A stretch of DNA of 23,079 nucleotides from NCBI GenBank assembly GCA_944388635.1, contig CALXJN010000111.1, positions 1-23,079 of the forward strand. The letters run 5' to 3'. Below are positions 1 to 9,102 of the stretch, in pieces. The notes beneath the pieces are model-generated. The model was not told the DNA's origin and did not search any database. It was given only the letters and a program-made list of their open reading frames with translations. The DNA comes from an uncultured Clostridia bacterium (GTDB lineage Bacteria; Bacillota; Clostridia; TANB77; CAG-508). The first letter of the stretch is position 1. The number at the start of each line of letters is the position of its first letter. The translations under genes and the position numbers were made by a program.

Positions 1-680
1 TTAGATGTGGTTTCTCCGGCAATAGTGTCTGTATCAGGGGCAGCATCAGCATTAGCAAGAGATGAAGAAGTGACTGAGCCGAAGAATTGCTGAAGCTTCT
101 CCAAATGTATCAATAAGCCTATTAAATACATCAGAGATTGTTATATCAGCTGTATATCCAGTTGTACGACTAGAAGTTGCAATAATTTCATAATATTTAG
201 CTGTTATGCTTTCTAGCTCTGACTTAGAGTTAGATAAAAAATCATATGCAGAAGCCCTAGATACGATGACATTACAATCTGGTCTAAGTTCTATATGATT
301 TACTAAAGTATAAATAATATCAGAAATTCCTTGGCTTGCAACCTCCTCAGATATAACTAATACTTTACAATGAGAAAGATTGAGTGTTTTACTAATATAT
401 CCGGTTAGCAAGATTTATACCAGATTCAATAGAAGGGCATTCTATAGTATCAATTACAGTATCAGAAGAATCTGACGAACTAGAGCCACCACTATCAGGA
501 CTGGTTTTTGAAGGAATAGCGATTTGAAAACTTACTTTTAAGTTACTATCTGCACCAATATCAACACCGTATAGCAACCACATATGCCATATCATTTATA
601 CTTTGGCTAGTAGCATAACCATTTATTGTAAAAGCTAACAGAATAATTACAATTAGCAATATATTAATGAACTTCTTCAA
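1..680 (-). CDS. gerC: Ger(x)C-type spore germination protein, 5' part; three CGG +1 sites
   Basis: This is the third gene of the gerA-gerB-gerC operon and runs off the left edge of the window. GerC proteins are exported, usually lipid-anchored subunits of the germinant receptor in the spore inner membrane. The TTG at 680 is chosen because GAGGTG lies nine bases upstream and the next codons give a signal-peptide-like stretch (KKFINILLIVIILLAF). No lipobox Cys is visible, unlike most GerC proteins. Family-like segments follow: VVAIGVDIG, NGYISKTLNLSHCKV, SRASAYDFL, TGYTADITISDVFNRL. The reading is continuous only if one C is skipped at each of three in-frame CGG codons (569-567, 403-401, 81-79), each giving Gly (GGT, GGA, GGC). 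Frame arithmetic closes: 111, 165 and 321 bases between them. It overlaps the end of gerB by 17 bases. The family call is secure; the frameshift reading is inferred from conservation. Confidence 0.85.
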
Positions 681-1783
681 GACTATTTTCACCTCTCTTT
701 AATTCCCTTTTTTTCTTTATATATGCCAAAATTAAAATGACAAAGCAAATGAAAAATACAAGAGCAATTGACGCATATTTATAAAAGGTATTTTCAAAAA
801 AGGTAGTATCAGAAACATTTTTAGGAAGCATAGCAATTACAAATAGAAAAGCTGAAAAACTATATACTAATTCATTTTCATGTTTTACGTCAACTATTTT
901 TTTGAAAGAATGTAGTATATAATGCATAATAATTGCAAGATAACAGAAAATTGACATCACCCATATAAATAAAAATATGGCATCTGTACTTTCTACAAAA
1001 TCACCAATACTAACTTTTCTTGCCAATACATAAATCGAAAGTGTGTTATTTAAATCCGACAAAGACGGAATTAAAAAAAGCAAAGCAATAACCTCAAGAA
1101 GTAGAAAAACTAAATAAATACCACTTGACACAACCCCAACTTTTTTTAACCTTTTTCCGTCTCCAATAAGTGGAGAAATAAGGAAAAGTATAAAAAAACT
1201 ACTAAAAGCAAATATATTTCCGAAGTCCTGTAATAAATGTTTCGGAAGCACCATATCCAAGTATTGGCAAAGCTCTTTCTGGTACAAATTCTGACATTGA
1301 TGAAATAAATATAATTATCATCGAAGCTAACACAATAGGCAAAATAAAAACTGTAATTCTCGAAATAGCCTTAAATCCAAATAAATTTAAAATAGCAGAA
1401 ACAGCTATGAAAATAAGAAGTATTATTTCCAAATTTATATTAGGAAAAGATATAAGTGCTAAACTTTCAGCTAAAATTCTTACTACGAAAGCAGAAAGTA
1501 TTAAAAGGTAAATACAAACAATAATTGCAAAAACATTTTTTATGGTTTTTCCGGCAGCATATTCACAAATATCAATTATGTCGCTAGAAGGGAAAAGCTT
1601 AAAAATTTTTAATATTATATAAAGAAATACAAGAAAAATTGCAAAAATGTAAATAATATTTAAAATTGTTGATGAGCCAGTTTCAGCAATTAAATGATTA
1701 GGAACATTTAATATGATGTGAGAAATCATAACTGTAACAACTATTGCTATTGCTTGAAATGTTCCAAGTTTTCTTTCCTTCAT
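664..1783 (-). CDS. gerB: GerAB/spore germination permease (APC superfamily); one CGG +1 site
   Basis: This is the GerB subunit of the germinant receptor, an integral membrane protein of the amino acid-polyamine-organocation fold thought to bind germinant. Start ATG 1783 (KERKLGTFQAIAIVV) lies in the intergenic junction with AAAGGAG, which overlaps the end of gerA, about 13 bases upstream. The slightly long spacing leaves an upstream in-frame ATG at 1816 possible. Around ten hydrophobic helices are visible. After the segment ETFITGL an in-frame CGG (1222-1220) occurs. Skipping its C gives GLGNIFAFSSFF, the expected Gly-containing continuation, and the ORF runs to TAA at 664-666. The corrected product is 372 residues, normal for GerB. 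Without the shift it stops seven codons later. gerA ends eight bases upstream, so translation is probably coupled. Confidence 0.9.
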
Positions 1784-1791
1784 AAAATAAA

Positions 1792-3506
1792 TTACACTCC
1801 TTTCGTTTTTTTCCATTTCATGCTTATATCATCTTGCTTTTTTGGCCTTTTAGTATTTAGAAAGCTTCTCCTATTTTCTGTTTTCCATATAGGAGAAAGA
1901 AAATACCCTAAATTCTCAGAAGTAGAAGTAGGAGAAAACGGACTTAAGTACGAAACTCCAAAAGAATTGATACTAGCAAGTATTGCTAAATGTATAACAA
2001 GTCCAAAAGCAATTCCTAAAAATCCAGCAAGATAACCAAGTACAATGTAGATAAATCTTGCAAGACGCAAATGGAAACTTAATGAATAATCCGGAACAGC
2101 AAACGAAGTTATACCAGTAATAGCAATAACAATAACTAAAATTGGACTTACTAAGTTTGCAGAAACAGCAGCTTCTCCTAAAATTAAGGCTCCGAACTAT
2201 ACTTATAGTTTGACCAAGAGGGGAAGGAACTCTAACTCCAGCTTCTCTAATTAATTCTAACGAAATTTCCATTATTAAAATTTCAAAAATGATAGGAAAA
2301 GGTACATTATTTCTTGAAGCGATAATCGCAAAAAGAAATTCAGTTGGAATTAATTCTTGATGATAAGTTGTAATTGCAACATAAAGCCCTGGTAGGAGTA
2401 AGGATAAAAATAAGGCAAAAAGTCTGATTACTTTCAATAAATCTGCAAACTGAAATTTTAAATTTCTATCCTCAGGTGAACTAAAGAAATCTATAAAAAC
2501 AGCAGGGGCAACTAATGCATAAGGAGTTCCGATTTATAAGTATCGCAACTCTGCCTTCTAGTATATATGAGGCAACTCTGTCTGGCCTTTCTGTTGCAAT
2601 AAGCTGGGGTAAGCTATATCCGACTATCTTCTATCAAATGCTCTAATTGACCAGAAGATGTTAAATAATCAATACCAAGATTATTTATTCTATATCTAAT
2701 TTCAGAAACTAAATCATCATTTGCAACATCTTTTAAATAACACAAACCGAATTTTAGTAGAACTTATAGTTCCGCACGCTCATGTCTTCAATAATAAAAT
2801 TTTCATTATTCACAAATCTTCTTAAAAGGCTTGTATTAGTACGTATTGATTCAATAAAGCCTTCTTGAGGACCACGAATTACAATTTCATTTTCAGGAGG
2901 AGTTATGCTACGTTTTTCAAAACCTTTAGCATCAATTAAAAATACAGTATTAATAGTATCAACAAAAAGAGCAGAAATACCTGAATTTACCTGCTTAAAA
3001 ACATCTTTAAATTTAGTCGAAGTAGATATATCATTTTGTGGAATTAGACATTCTGATATATAATCAACAAGGTTAAATTTTTTTATTCGTCTTACAACAG
3101 CATTATTAGTAACAGCAGTACTTACAATATTCTCATCAGAGCTATTAGTATTAGAAATGTTTTTTAGCATTAAAGGTTCTATTACGAATTTATTGATAGA
3201 TTCAGTATCAATCATTCCGTCTATATATAATAAAAATGCACGATATTGTCTATTTTTTGCGTTTATAAAAAACTCTCTAATTTTTATATCACTATTAATT
3301 AAGACATTATATTTAACTTTTACATACTCTAAATTAACATCAATAGAGGGATACACAGTTTCATTTACTTTCTCTAAAGGTTCAAGTTCTTGAGAATTAT
3401 TTGAAGTTTGGCTATCTTGACTCGCATCTGCATCAGGTAGAATAAAATTATATTCTTCTTTTTCTTTATATTTTATTAGATTAAGAAAGCTATCAATAAA
3501 TTTCAT
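1792..3506 (-). CDS. gerA: GerA spore germination protein (GerA/SpoVAF family); five CGG +1 sites
   Basis: This is the GerA subunit of the germinant receptor: a large cytoplasmic N-terminal domain followed by a membrane domain. Start ATG 3506 is chosen because AGGAGGT lies eight bases upstream, rather than the longer in-frame start at 3548. Recognisable family blocks are IVIRGPQEGF, IEDMSVGTISSTKIG, DSGYSLPQLIATERPDRVA, LEGRVAILINGTPYALVAP, REAGVRVPSPLGQTISIVG and LILGEAAVSANLVSP. Five in-frame CGG codons (2774-2772, 2749-2747, 2622-2620, 2531-2529, 2194-2192) each need one skipped C. Each then supplies a Gly in these blocks. Distances between sites (732, 24, 126, 90, 336 and 402 bases) are all multiples of three after correction, giving 569 residues. 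Two sites are only 25 bases apart. No CGG in the gene is read as Arg; CGT is (IVIRGP). The literal reading would be five broken pieces. Confidence 0.92.
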
Positions 3507-3654
3507 TAATAAAGACCTCCTAAAACAGTTATAAATATTATTTCTCAAAATCTATTAAATATGTATAAAATTAGGAGAAAATATTTTGTCGGTGGGCAAA
3601 ACTGCAACCTTAAAACAAGTTAAAATTGATTTGAAAGTAAAATTGTAAAAAAAC

Positions 3655-3683
3655 TTTACATTTAAAACAAGTTGATATATAAT
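3655..3683 (+). promoter_or_regulatory. Sigma-A type promoter upstream of the small unit at 3739-3880
   Basis: A TTTACA box (3655-3660) is followed after exactly 17 bases by TATAAT (3678-3683). Transcription would begin near 3690 and run into the small ORF and hairpin that follow. The 12-base string TTAAAACAAGTT is present at 3610-3621 and, apart from its first base context, again at 3662-3673 over the spacer, which could be an operator pair. The stretch 3507-3654 between this promoter and gerA shows no other gene. Confidence 0.65.
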
Positions 3684-3738
3684 TACATTGTTCTACAAAA
3701 AAATACAAAAAATGAAAAATAAAAAAGGAGAATGTCGG

Positions 3739-3862
3739 ATGATAGAAAACGCTAAAAACCTACAAGCTCTATACACACGGATATATATTTAATAGATTAA
3801 GTAGAATAATAACAAAAGATAATATAAGGACATATAGGACTTATATGCTACTTTGCATGTAA
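3739..3862 (+). CDS. Candidate 40-residue small protein with a CGG +1 site
   Basis: I do not recognise this product. AAAAAAGGAG (3721-3730) lies eight bases before ATG 3739, a good ribosome binding site, and a near-consensus promoter lies upstream. Read literally the ORF has 17 codons ending at TAA just after an in-frame CGG (3778-3780). Skipping the C, as in the conserved genes here, extends it to TAA 3860-3862. The result is a basic 40-residue peptide starting MIENAKNLQALYTGYIF and ending TYMLLCM. Its last part overlaps the left arm of the following terminator-like hairpin. It could instead be a leader peptide or a non-coding RNA; no homology can be assessed here. Confidence 0.35.
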
Positions 3863-3879
3863 ATTTTATATGTCCTTTT
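3826..3879 (+). terminator. Terminator-like hairpin ending the small transcript
   Basis: The arms AAGGACATATA (3826-3836) and TATATGTCCTT (3867-3877) are perfectly complementary over 11 bases around a 30-base loop, followed by TTATTATAT. The loop is long for an intrinsic terminator, so termination efficiency is uncertain. Together with the promoter at 3655 it delimits a transcript of roughly 190 bases. Confidence 0.5.
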
Positions 3880-3988
3880 ATTATATAAATTTTTGGATTT
3901 AGGAACTTTTAAAATAAACACTTTATGAGAAAGCAATCCTAAAGTTCATTCTTAAATATTGAAAAAAATAAAAGGAGGTGAAATAGGA

Positions 3989-5020
3989 ATGGACGAAAAC
4001 AAAAAGAAAATTTTAATAGTTGTTGCCATAATTGCTATTATAGTTCTTGCAATTATACTTATAATGCTTTTCTCAGGAAAGAAAGAATACACAGTATCTT
4101 TCGAATCTAATGGAGGAACTAAAGTAGAAGAACAAATAGTAAAAGAGGGAGAAACAGCTACTGAACCAGAAGAACCAACAAGATTAGGCTATATATTCTT
4201 AGGATGGTATATAGATGAGGAAACAGAAGACAAATTTGACTTTAATACAAAAATAACAGGTAATTTAACATTACTTGCAAGGTGGGAACAAGAAGAGGAA
4301 GAAATTCAAGAAGTTTCTATCGAAGCAGATATAAATGAAGTAAATGCAGGTGAAGAGTTAAAGTTAAATTTAAAAGTGAATTCAGAAAATCCAGACTTAC
4401 AAGATGCTAAAGCTGTATGGACATCAAGTGATGAAACAATAGCAACAGTATCAGAAGAGGGAATTGTTAAAGGATTAAAGGCTGGAACAGTAACTATTAC
4501 AGTTAAAGTAGGAGAGTATACAGCAAGCTTTGAAGTAACTGTAAAAGAAGTAGAAACAGAAGAAGATGACACTGAGAAAGTTGCAGAAAACGATAAAGAA
4601 GAAGATAAAAAAACTGAAACAAAACCAGAGTCAAAGCCAGAAACAAAGCCTGAACCTACTCCAGAGCCAGAACCTGAACCAGATCCTGAGCCTACTCCAG
4701 AACCAGAGCCAGAACCTGAGCCAGATCCTGAGCCTACTCCAGAACCAGAGCCAGAACCTGAACCAGATCCTGAACCTACTCCAGAGCCAGAACCAGAGCC
4801 AGAACCTGAGATAACATATAGCTATAGTTGGGAAAAAGTAGACGAAAGTGTTGCAGGACAATATCGCTTATATATAGTAAGCTCAAAAGGAGAAAAAGTA
4901 GCAGGAACAGCAACAATAACTACAAAAGCTGGTAAGACAACAAGTGTGTCTATACCAAAGAGCGGAACAATATATGTTAAAGACGCTATATCTAGCGTTT
5001 CAAATGTAAAAGCAAATTAA
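3989..5020 (+). CDS. Membrane-anchored surface protein: Flg_new/InlB-like repeat, BIG2-like domain, Pro-Glu tract
   Basis: The start is ATG 3989 (MDENKKKILIVV), nine bases after GGAGGT. Residues about 7-30 form one hydrophobic segment acting as a signal anchor, so the rest should lie outside the membrane. An InlB B-repeat/Flg_new-like unit follows at about residues 35-100 (SFESNGGTKVEEQ, GYIFLGWYID, LLARWEQE). A BIG2-like Ig fold comes next at about 105-190 (VWTSSDETIATVSEEGIVKG, LKAGTVTITV), then an acidic linker. A long Pro-Glu-Asp tract (about 223-274) probably spans the cell wall. The last 70 residues form an unrecognised domain (YSYSWEKVDES, GQYRLYIVSS). There is no LPXTG motif. It is 20 bases upstream of another Flg_new-containing exported protein, suggesting an operon. 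There is no in-frame CGG. The function is unknown; adhesion is a guess from the domain types. Confidence 0.75.
   Translation: MDENKKKILIVVAIIAIIVLAIILIMLFSGKKEYTVSFESNGGTKVEEQIVKEGETATEPEEPTRLGYIFLGWYIDEETEDKFDFNTKITGNLTLLARWEQEEEEIQEVSIEADINEVNAGEELKLNLKVNSENPDLQDAKAVWTSSDETIATVSEEGIVKGLKAGTVTITVKVGEYTASFEVTVKEVETEEDDTEKVAENDKEEDKKTETKPESKPETKPEPTPEPEPEPDPEPTPEPEPEPEPDPEPTPEPEPEPEPDPEPTPEPEPEPEPEITYSYSWEKVDESVAGQYRLYIVSSKGEKVAGTATITTKAGKTTSVSIPKSGTIYVKDAISSVSNVKAN
4655..4810 (+). repeat. In-frame 42-base tandem repeats encoding a Pro-Glu-Asp rod
   Basis: About four copies of a 14-codon unit (TPEPEPEPEPDPEP, the first copy shorter) lie inside the surface protein gene. Copies differ mainly at GAA/GAG third positions. 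This tract also creates long spurious ORFs in other frames, which are artefacts. Copy number is likely to vary between strains and may be misassembled. Confidence 0.85.
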
Positions 5021-5040
5021 AGAAATAGGAGAAAAATAAT

Positions 5041-7908
5041 ATGAAAGATAGTATAAAAAAAGTAGTATTGTTTTCTTTAATTGTAGTTGCTGTACTAATG
5101 CTATCTCTAAATGTTAATGCAGCTACAATAAAAGAGACAACAAATACAAATGATGAATATGATACAATAGAAGAAGGTACTATTGTAATAGGAGTGAGCA
5201 AATTTACTCCAGGCACTGTTGTTACAGGAGTTAAAGCTTCAACAGCAGGAGCAAATGATATGAAAATATATGTTGCAACTCATGACGGAAGCGATAAGAA
5301 CTATACATATCCAAAGATGTATTATTATCTTTTAGGAGACTGGTATGAGTATGATGAAGAAGGAAATCTAAACGCTGTAAGCGGAATTACTTCTTTAGAT
5401 ATATACTATGTAAATAATGAACCTAAAACAGGAATTACAATACCAGAAATCCCAGAAGAAGAACCAGAAGTTAAAGAATATGAAGTGTTCTTTATGAATG
5501 GTACTGAATATGAAGTAAGAACAGTAGAAGAAGGAAAAACAATTGCAGAATTACCAACATTTACTAAAGAAAACTGTGAATTTGTAGGATTCAAAGATAA
5601 AGAAGGTAAGGAATTCACAACAGATACAGTTGTAAATGGAAATATAGCAGTATTTGCTGAATGGAAACAAGTAACAGCAATTGTAAATAATGAAACAGAA
5701 TTAGATGCAGCAATTGCAAATCAAGATATTAAAACAATAAAGATTGCAAGTGATTTTGAAGTTTCAAATTCAAAAGTAATTAATAGAAATATGACAATTG
5801 AAACAACAGACGGAACAGTAAAAACAATTACAAAATCTGGAACACCTTCATTTGTATCAGGTGGAGATAATTATATCTTTAAATTAGGATACGGAGCAGA
5901 AGGAACAAAAATCACTGTTAAAAACTTAAAATTAACAAATTCAATGGCAGCAATATTAGTAGGAAGCAATGTAGAAGTAACAGTAGAAAATATTGATGTT
6001 ACAGGAAATGTTTGGGGTGGAATTGAAGCTTCAAAGAATGGTATATTAAATGTAAATAGTATAACAATGACAGACGAAGCATATAAAAAGCCAGTAGTAT
6101 GGGTTGACACAGCTGATTTAGAGTCAGCAGTAGTAAACTATGAAGGTGCAACAAAGGACGAGTTTGATAAAGAAGGAAACATACAATATCATTATTATAC
6201 ATCATTATATACAGTAACATATAATGCTGATAATGGTACAGAAAACACAGTTGAAAAATTATTATCAGGACAAAAGGCTACAAAGCCAGAAACAGATCCA
6301 ACAAAAACAGGTTATATTTTTAAAGGTTGGTATTTAGGAGATACAGAATATAACTTTGACACAGAAGTAACAAGCAATATCGAATTAAAAGCAAAATGGA
6401 AATCAGAAACAGCAGTTGTAAATAGTGAAGAAGAATTTAATAATGCAGTTGCAGATACAGAAATCAAAATAATTGAACTTGGAGGAACATTTGAAGTAAA
6501 TGCTTCATTGATAGCAACAAGAAGTTTAACAATTGACGGTAAAGGATATGCAATAACAAAATCTGGAACACCAGAATATGTTCCAAATGGTGATAACTAT
6601 ATCTTAAAATTAGGATATGCTGAATCAGAAATAACAGTTAAAGATTTAAGCTTATCAAATGCAATGGCTGCAATAATTGTAGGAGATAAGTCAGAAGTAA
6701 CTGTAGAAAATGTAAATGTTTCAGGAAATGTTTGGGGCGGAATTGAAGTTGCTGCAGACGGAACATTAAATGTAACAAGTATAACAATGACAGATGAAGA
6801 ATATTACAAACCAGTGGTATGGGTTGATGTAGATTCTATTGACACAGCAACAGTTAATTATGAAGGCTCATACATGACTGACAAAATAAAAGGACAACAT
6901 CAATATTATACAAGTAAAGCTATTGCAAATGGCTCAGAAGTAACAACAATAGAAGGACTAACAAACGCACTAGCAAATTCTGAAGAAGAGACAATAACAT
7001 TGGAAACAACAGTATTTGTTCCAGAAGATGAAGAAGTAAAATTAGATTTAAATGGAAAAACATTGAACATAAAGGAAAATCAAGAATTAAATGTTAATGG
7101 AAAATTAACAATAAATGATACTTCTGATGATGGAGCAATAAATCTTTCAGGAGAAACATCTAAAATATATGTTGCAGAAGAAGGAGAACTTATATTAGAA
7201 GACGGTAAAATAAATGCTTCAAATTATTACGGAATATATTCAGATAATGGAAAAATAGTTATGAATGGTGGAAGCATTGAAGCATATTATTCATGTGTTA
7301 CAAGCAATGGAACAACAGGTAAATTAGAGTTTGAGATGAATGGAGGAACTTTAACAAGTACATATGGACCTGCAATGTACATACCAAGCCCTGCAACAAT
7401 AACAATAAATAACGGTACAATAAACGGTGGTATTGGTGCAAGAATGGGAGATATTACAATAAATGGAGGAACAATTAATTCAATTACAAGTAGCATAGAT
7501 AGCCCAAGTGAATATTATAATTACCAAGGAAATGCTTGGCTTCCAGATGCAATATTCATATTTGCAGGAACTTATGGATATGATAAAGACGGACTTGATA
7601 ATCACTTAAACTTAAATATTACAGGTGGAACAATTAATTGCTTAAATGACCAAGGTTCTGCAGTTGCAATATACAATTTAGGTAAAGTTGAACAAGAAAA
7701 GTCAGTTACAATAAAAGAGGAAGCAAATTTAAGTACAAAGTCTACTACAAGAAATGCCTTTGATGTTCTTGAATGGGATGACTTTATAGCAGAAGGCAGC
7801 AAAGATTCTAATGGAAATGATAACAGTGAGTTCAAAGAAGAATATACACAATATGTAACAGAAATTGACTTAACAAATGTTGCAGAAAAATATAAAACAA
7901 ATGGATAA
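5041..7908 (+). CDS. Large secreted protein with Flg_new repeats and duplicated beta-helix-like segments
   Basis: A 955-residue exported protein with a clear signal peptide (KKVVLFSLIVVAVLMLSLNVNA, cleavage probably after NAA). GGAG precedes ATG 5041. Residues about 35-130 form an unrecognised N-terminal domain. A first Flg_new-like unit follows (YEVFFMNGTEYEVRTVEEG, FAEWKQ). Next come a beta-helix-like segment at about 212-369, a second Flg_new unit (YTVTYNADNGTENTVEKL, GYIFKGWYLGD, LKAKWKSE), a second copy of the same beta-helix-like segment at about 457-609, and a C-terminal region rich in short NGGTI/NGKL turns typical of parallel beta-helix proteins (LTINDTSDDGAINLSG, TINGGTINS). No LPXTG, SLH or transmembrane anchor is seen at the C terminus (EKYKTNG), so its attachment is unclear. 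No in-frame CGG occurs in 955 codons. It is a surface or secreted protein of unknown ligand, probably co-transcribed with the preceding gene. Confidence 0.8.
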   Translation: MKDSIKKVVLFSLIVVAVLMLSLNVNAATIKETTNTNDEYDTIEEGTIVIGVSKFTPGTVVTGVKASTAGANDMKIYVATHDGSDKNYTYPKMYYYLLGDWYEYDEEGNLNAVSGITSLDIYYVNNEPKTGITIPEIPEEEPEVKEYEVFFMNGTEYEVRTVEEGKTIAELPTFTKENCEFVGFKDKEGKEFTTDTVVNGNIAVFAEWKQVTAIVNNETELDAAIANQDIKTIKIASDFEVSNSKVINRNMTIETTDGTVKTITKSGTPSFVSGGDNYIFKLGYGAEGTKITVKNLKLTNSMAAILVGSNVEVTVENIDVTGNVWGGIEASKNGILNVNSITMTDEAYKKPVVWVDTADLESAVVNYEGATKDEFDKEGNIQYHYYTSLYTVTYNADNGTENTVEKLLSGQKATKPETDPTKTGYIFKGWYLGDTEYNFDTEVTSNIELKAKWKSETAVVNSEEEFNNAVADTEIKIIELGGTFEVNASLIATRSLTIDGKGYAITKSGTPEYVPNGDNYILKLGYAESEITVKDLSLSNAMAAIIVGDKSEVTVENVNVSGNVWGGIEVAADGTLNVTSITMTDEEYYKPVVWVDVDSIDTATVNYEGSYMTDKIKGQHQYYTSKAIANGSEVTTIEGLTNALANSEEETITLETTVFVPEDEEVKLDLNGKTLNIKENQELNVNGKLTINDTSDDGAINLSGETSKIYVAEEGELILEDGKINASNYYGIYSDNGKIVMNGGSIEAYYSCVTSNGTTGKLEFEMNGGTLTSTYGPAMYIPSPATITINNGTINGGIGARMGDITINGGTINSITSSIDSPSEYYNYQGNAWLPDAIFIFAGTYGYDKDGLDNHLNLNITGGTINCLNDQGSAVAIYNLGKVEQEKSVTIKEEANLSTKSTTRNAFDVLEWDDFIAEGSKDSNGNDNSEFKEEYTQYVTEIDLTNVAEKYKTNG
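5674..6147 (+). repeat. Internal duplication, copy 1, of the beta-helix-like segment
   Basis: This copy runs from TAIVNNETELDAA to VVNYEG and is paired with 6409-6867. Shared blocks include TKSGTP, GDNYI, KLGY, EVTVEN, GNVWGGIE, SITMTDE and KPVVWVD. It encodes about 158 residues and is separated from copy 2 by one Flg_new-like unit. Confidence 0.85.
6409..6867 (+). repeat. Internal duplication, copy 2, of the beta-helix-like segment
   Basis: This copy runs from TAVVNSEEEFNNA to TVNYEG and matches copy 1 (5674-6147) block by block with small indels. The divergence suggests an old duplication of a [beta-helix + Flg_new] module rather than recent slippage. Confidence 0.85.
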
Positions 7909-7953
7909 TTAGCACATCAATTTTTCTTTAGAATATGTGCAAAAAATCAATTT

Positions 7954-8008
7954 TGTCGTAATTTGTCGAAAAGTTTTACTTGACAAATTACGACATTTGT
8001 ATTATAAA
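7954..8008 (+). promoter_or_regulatory. Promoter overlapped by a 14-bp perfect inverted repeat and a Spo0A-like box
   Basis: TGTCGTAATTTGTC (7954-7967) and GACAAATTACGACA (7982-7995) are perfect inverted arms with a 14-base spacer. The right arm covers most of a TTGACA -35 box (7980-7985). A TATAAA -10 box (8003-8008) follows after 17 bases. TGTCGAA at 7964-7970 matches the known Spo0A box. The site would control dprA-yraN about 200 bases downstream, or be read as an RNA hairpin after the surface gene. The interval 8009-8190 is AT-rich with only a short TTAGGA/TCCTAA hairpin near 8060. A weak GCACAT/ATGTGC stem (near 7912-7940) may end the surface-protein transcript. Confidence 0.55.
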
Positions 8009-8206
8009 AAATATATACTTAAATTTTTATATAAATCAAATATAATTTATAAAATCTATTTAGGAAAATTCTATCCTAAGGAAATCACTAAATTAATAAA
8101 ATAAATGTGAAAAATAAAATTTTATATTATAAGAAATATTTTTTATGTAATAAAGCATGAGAATTTAGATAAAAAATATTCAAATAACTAAAAAGGAATG
8201 ATTAAT

Positions 8207-9102
8207 ATGGAAATACAAGAAATAGGAATAGAAAGCTTGGAATACCCAATAAATTTAAGAAAAATAGATGATCCGCCAAGCAAGCTATATGTGTTAGGAA
8301 ATAAAGAAATTTTAAATAAAAGAGGAATTGCAATAGTCGGCTCAAGGGATTGCACAAAAGAAGGAAAAGAAAATGCAAGAATGTTTGCTTCAAATATTGC
8401 AGGAAATGATTTTACAGTTATTAGTGGACTTGCAAAAGGAATAGATGCAAGTGCACATATACGGAGCAATGGAAGCAAAAGGTAAAACTATTGCAGTGCT
8501 TGGATGTGGAGTCGATTATATCTATCCTAAAGAAAATATAAATGTATATAGAAAAATATTAGAAACAGAAGGAGTAATAGTTAGTGAATATCCACCAGGC
8601 ATGACACCAGATTCTGAAAAATTTAGAAAAAGGAATAGAATAGTAAGCGGATTAAGTCTTGGAATTTTAATTGTTGAAGCAGAGGAAAGGAGCGGGACAT
8701 CAATAACAGCAAGATATGCAAAAGAACAGGGAAAGTTAGTATTTTGTATACCAAGTTCTATTAAAAATAGGAAAGGAATTCGGAACAAATGCATTAATAA
8801 AAAAAGGAGCAATACTTGCACAAACACCAAGTGATGTACTTGAAAAATATGGAATAGATAATATAAAAAATATCGAAATTAAAAGTAGAGATTATAAAGA
8901 AAGCAAAAAACATGATTATACAAACATTAAAAAAGAATATAGAGAAATATATATGATACTAAATGAAACATTAAGTGCAGAAGAAATAAGCATAAAAACA
9001 AAAATGAATATAACAGAAGTTTATGAAAAACTATTTTTAATGGAACTTGAAGGATTAATAAAAAAGGAGGGAAATAAATATAAAATTAGGAATGAAGAAT
9101 AA
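8207..9102 (+). CDS. dprA: DNA-processing protein DprA; two CGG +1 sites
   Basis: DprA binds single-stranded DNA and loads RecA during natural transformation, and it is widespread in bacteria that are not known to be competent. Start ATG 8207 has AGGA nine bases upstream; the ATG at 8198 abuts that site and is unlikely. The Rossmann-like core is clear: IAIVGSRDCTKEGKENA, VISGLAKGIDASAHIGAMEA, TIAVLGCGVDYIYPKEN, ERSGTSITARYAKEQGK and GIGTNALIKKGA. A winged-helix C-terminal domain follows (EEISIKTKMNITEVYEKL). In-frame CGG codons at 8462-8464 and 8781-8783 each need one skipped C. They restore the Gly of AHIGA and of GIGTN, both conserved DprA positions. Distances of 255, 318 and 321 bases keep frame. 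The corrected protein has 297 residues, at the short end for DprA, without an N-terminal helix-hairpin-helix domain. It overlaps yraN by 11 bases. Confidence 0.92.

Noticed and set aside
3540..3600. Sigma-G promoter upstream of gerA
   Set aside because: CATATTTA on the minus strand resembles a -10 element, but no convincing -35 box lies at the right distance. A forespore promoter is expected from biology and is not shown by the sequence.
3732..3755. Seven-codon ORF starting at ATG 3732
   Set aside because: Its start is only one base from the GGAG ribosome site. ATG 3739 has proper spacing.
4566..4861. Gln/Asn/Leu-rich plus-strand ORF and Trp/Phe/Arg-rich minus-strand ORF
   Set aside because: They are out-of-frame readings of the Pro-Glu tandem repeat.
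8055..8085. TTAGGA/TCCTAA hairpin as a riboswitch or terminator
   Set aside because: It is only a six-base stem, with no T tail and no surrounding conserved structure.
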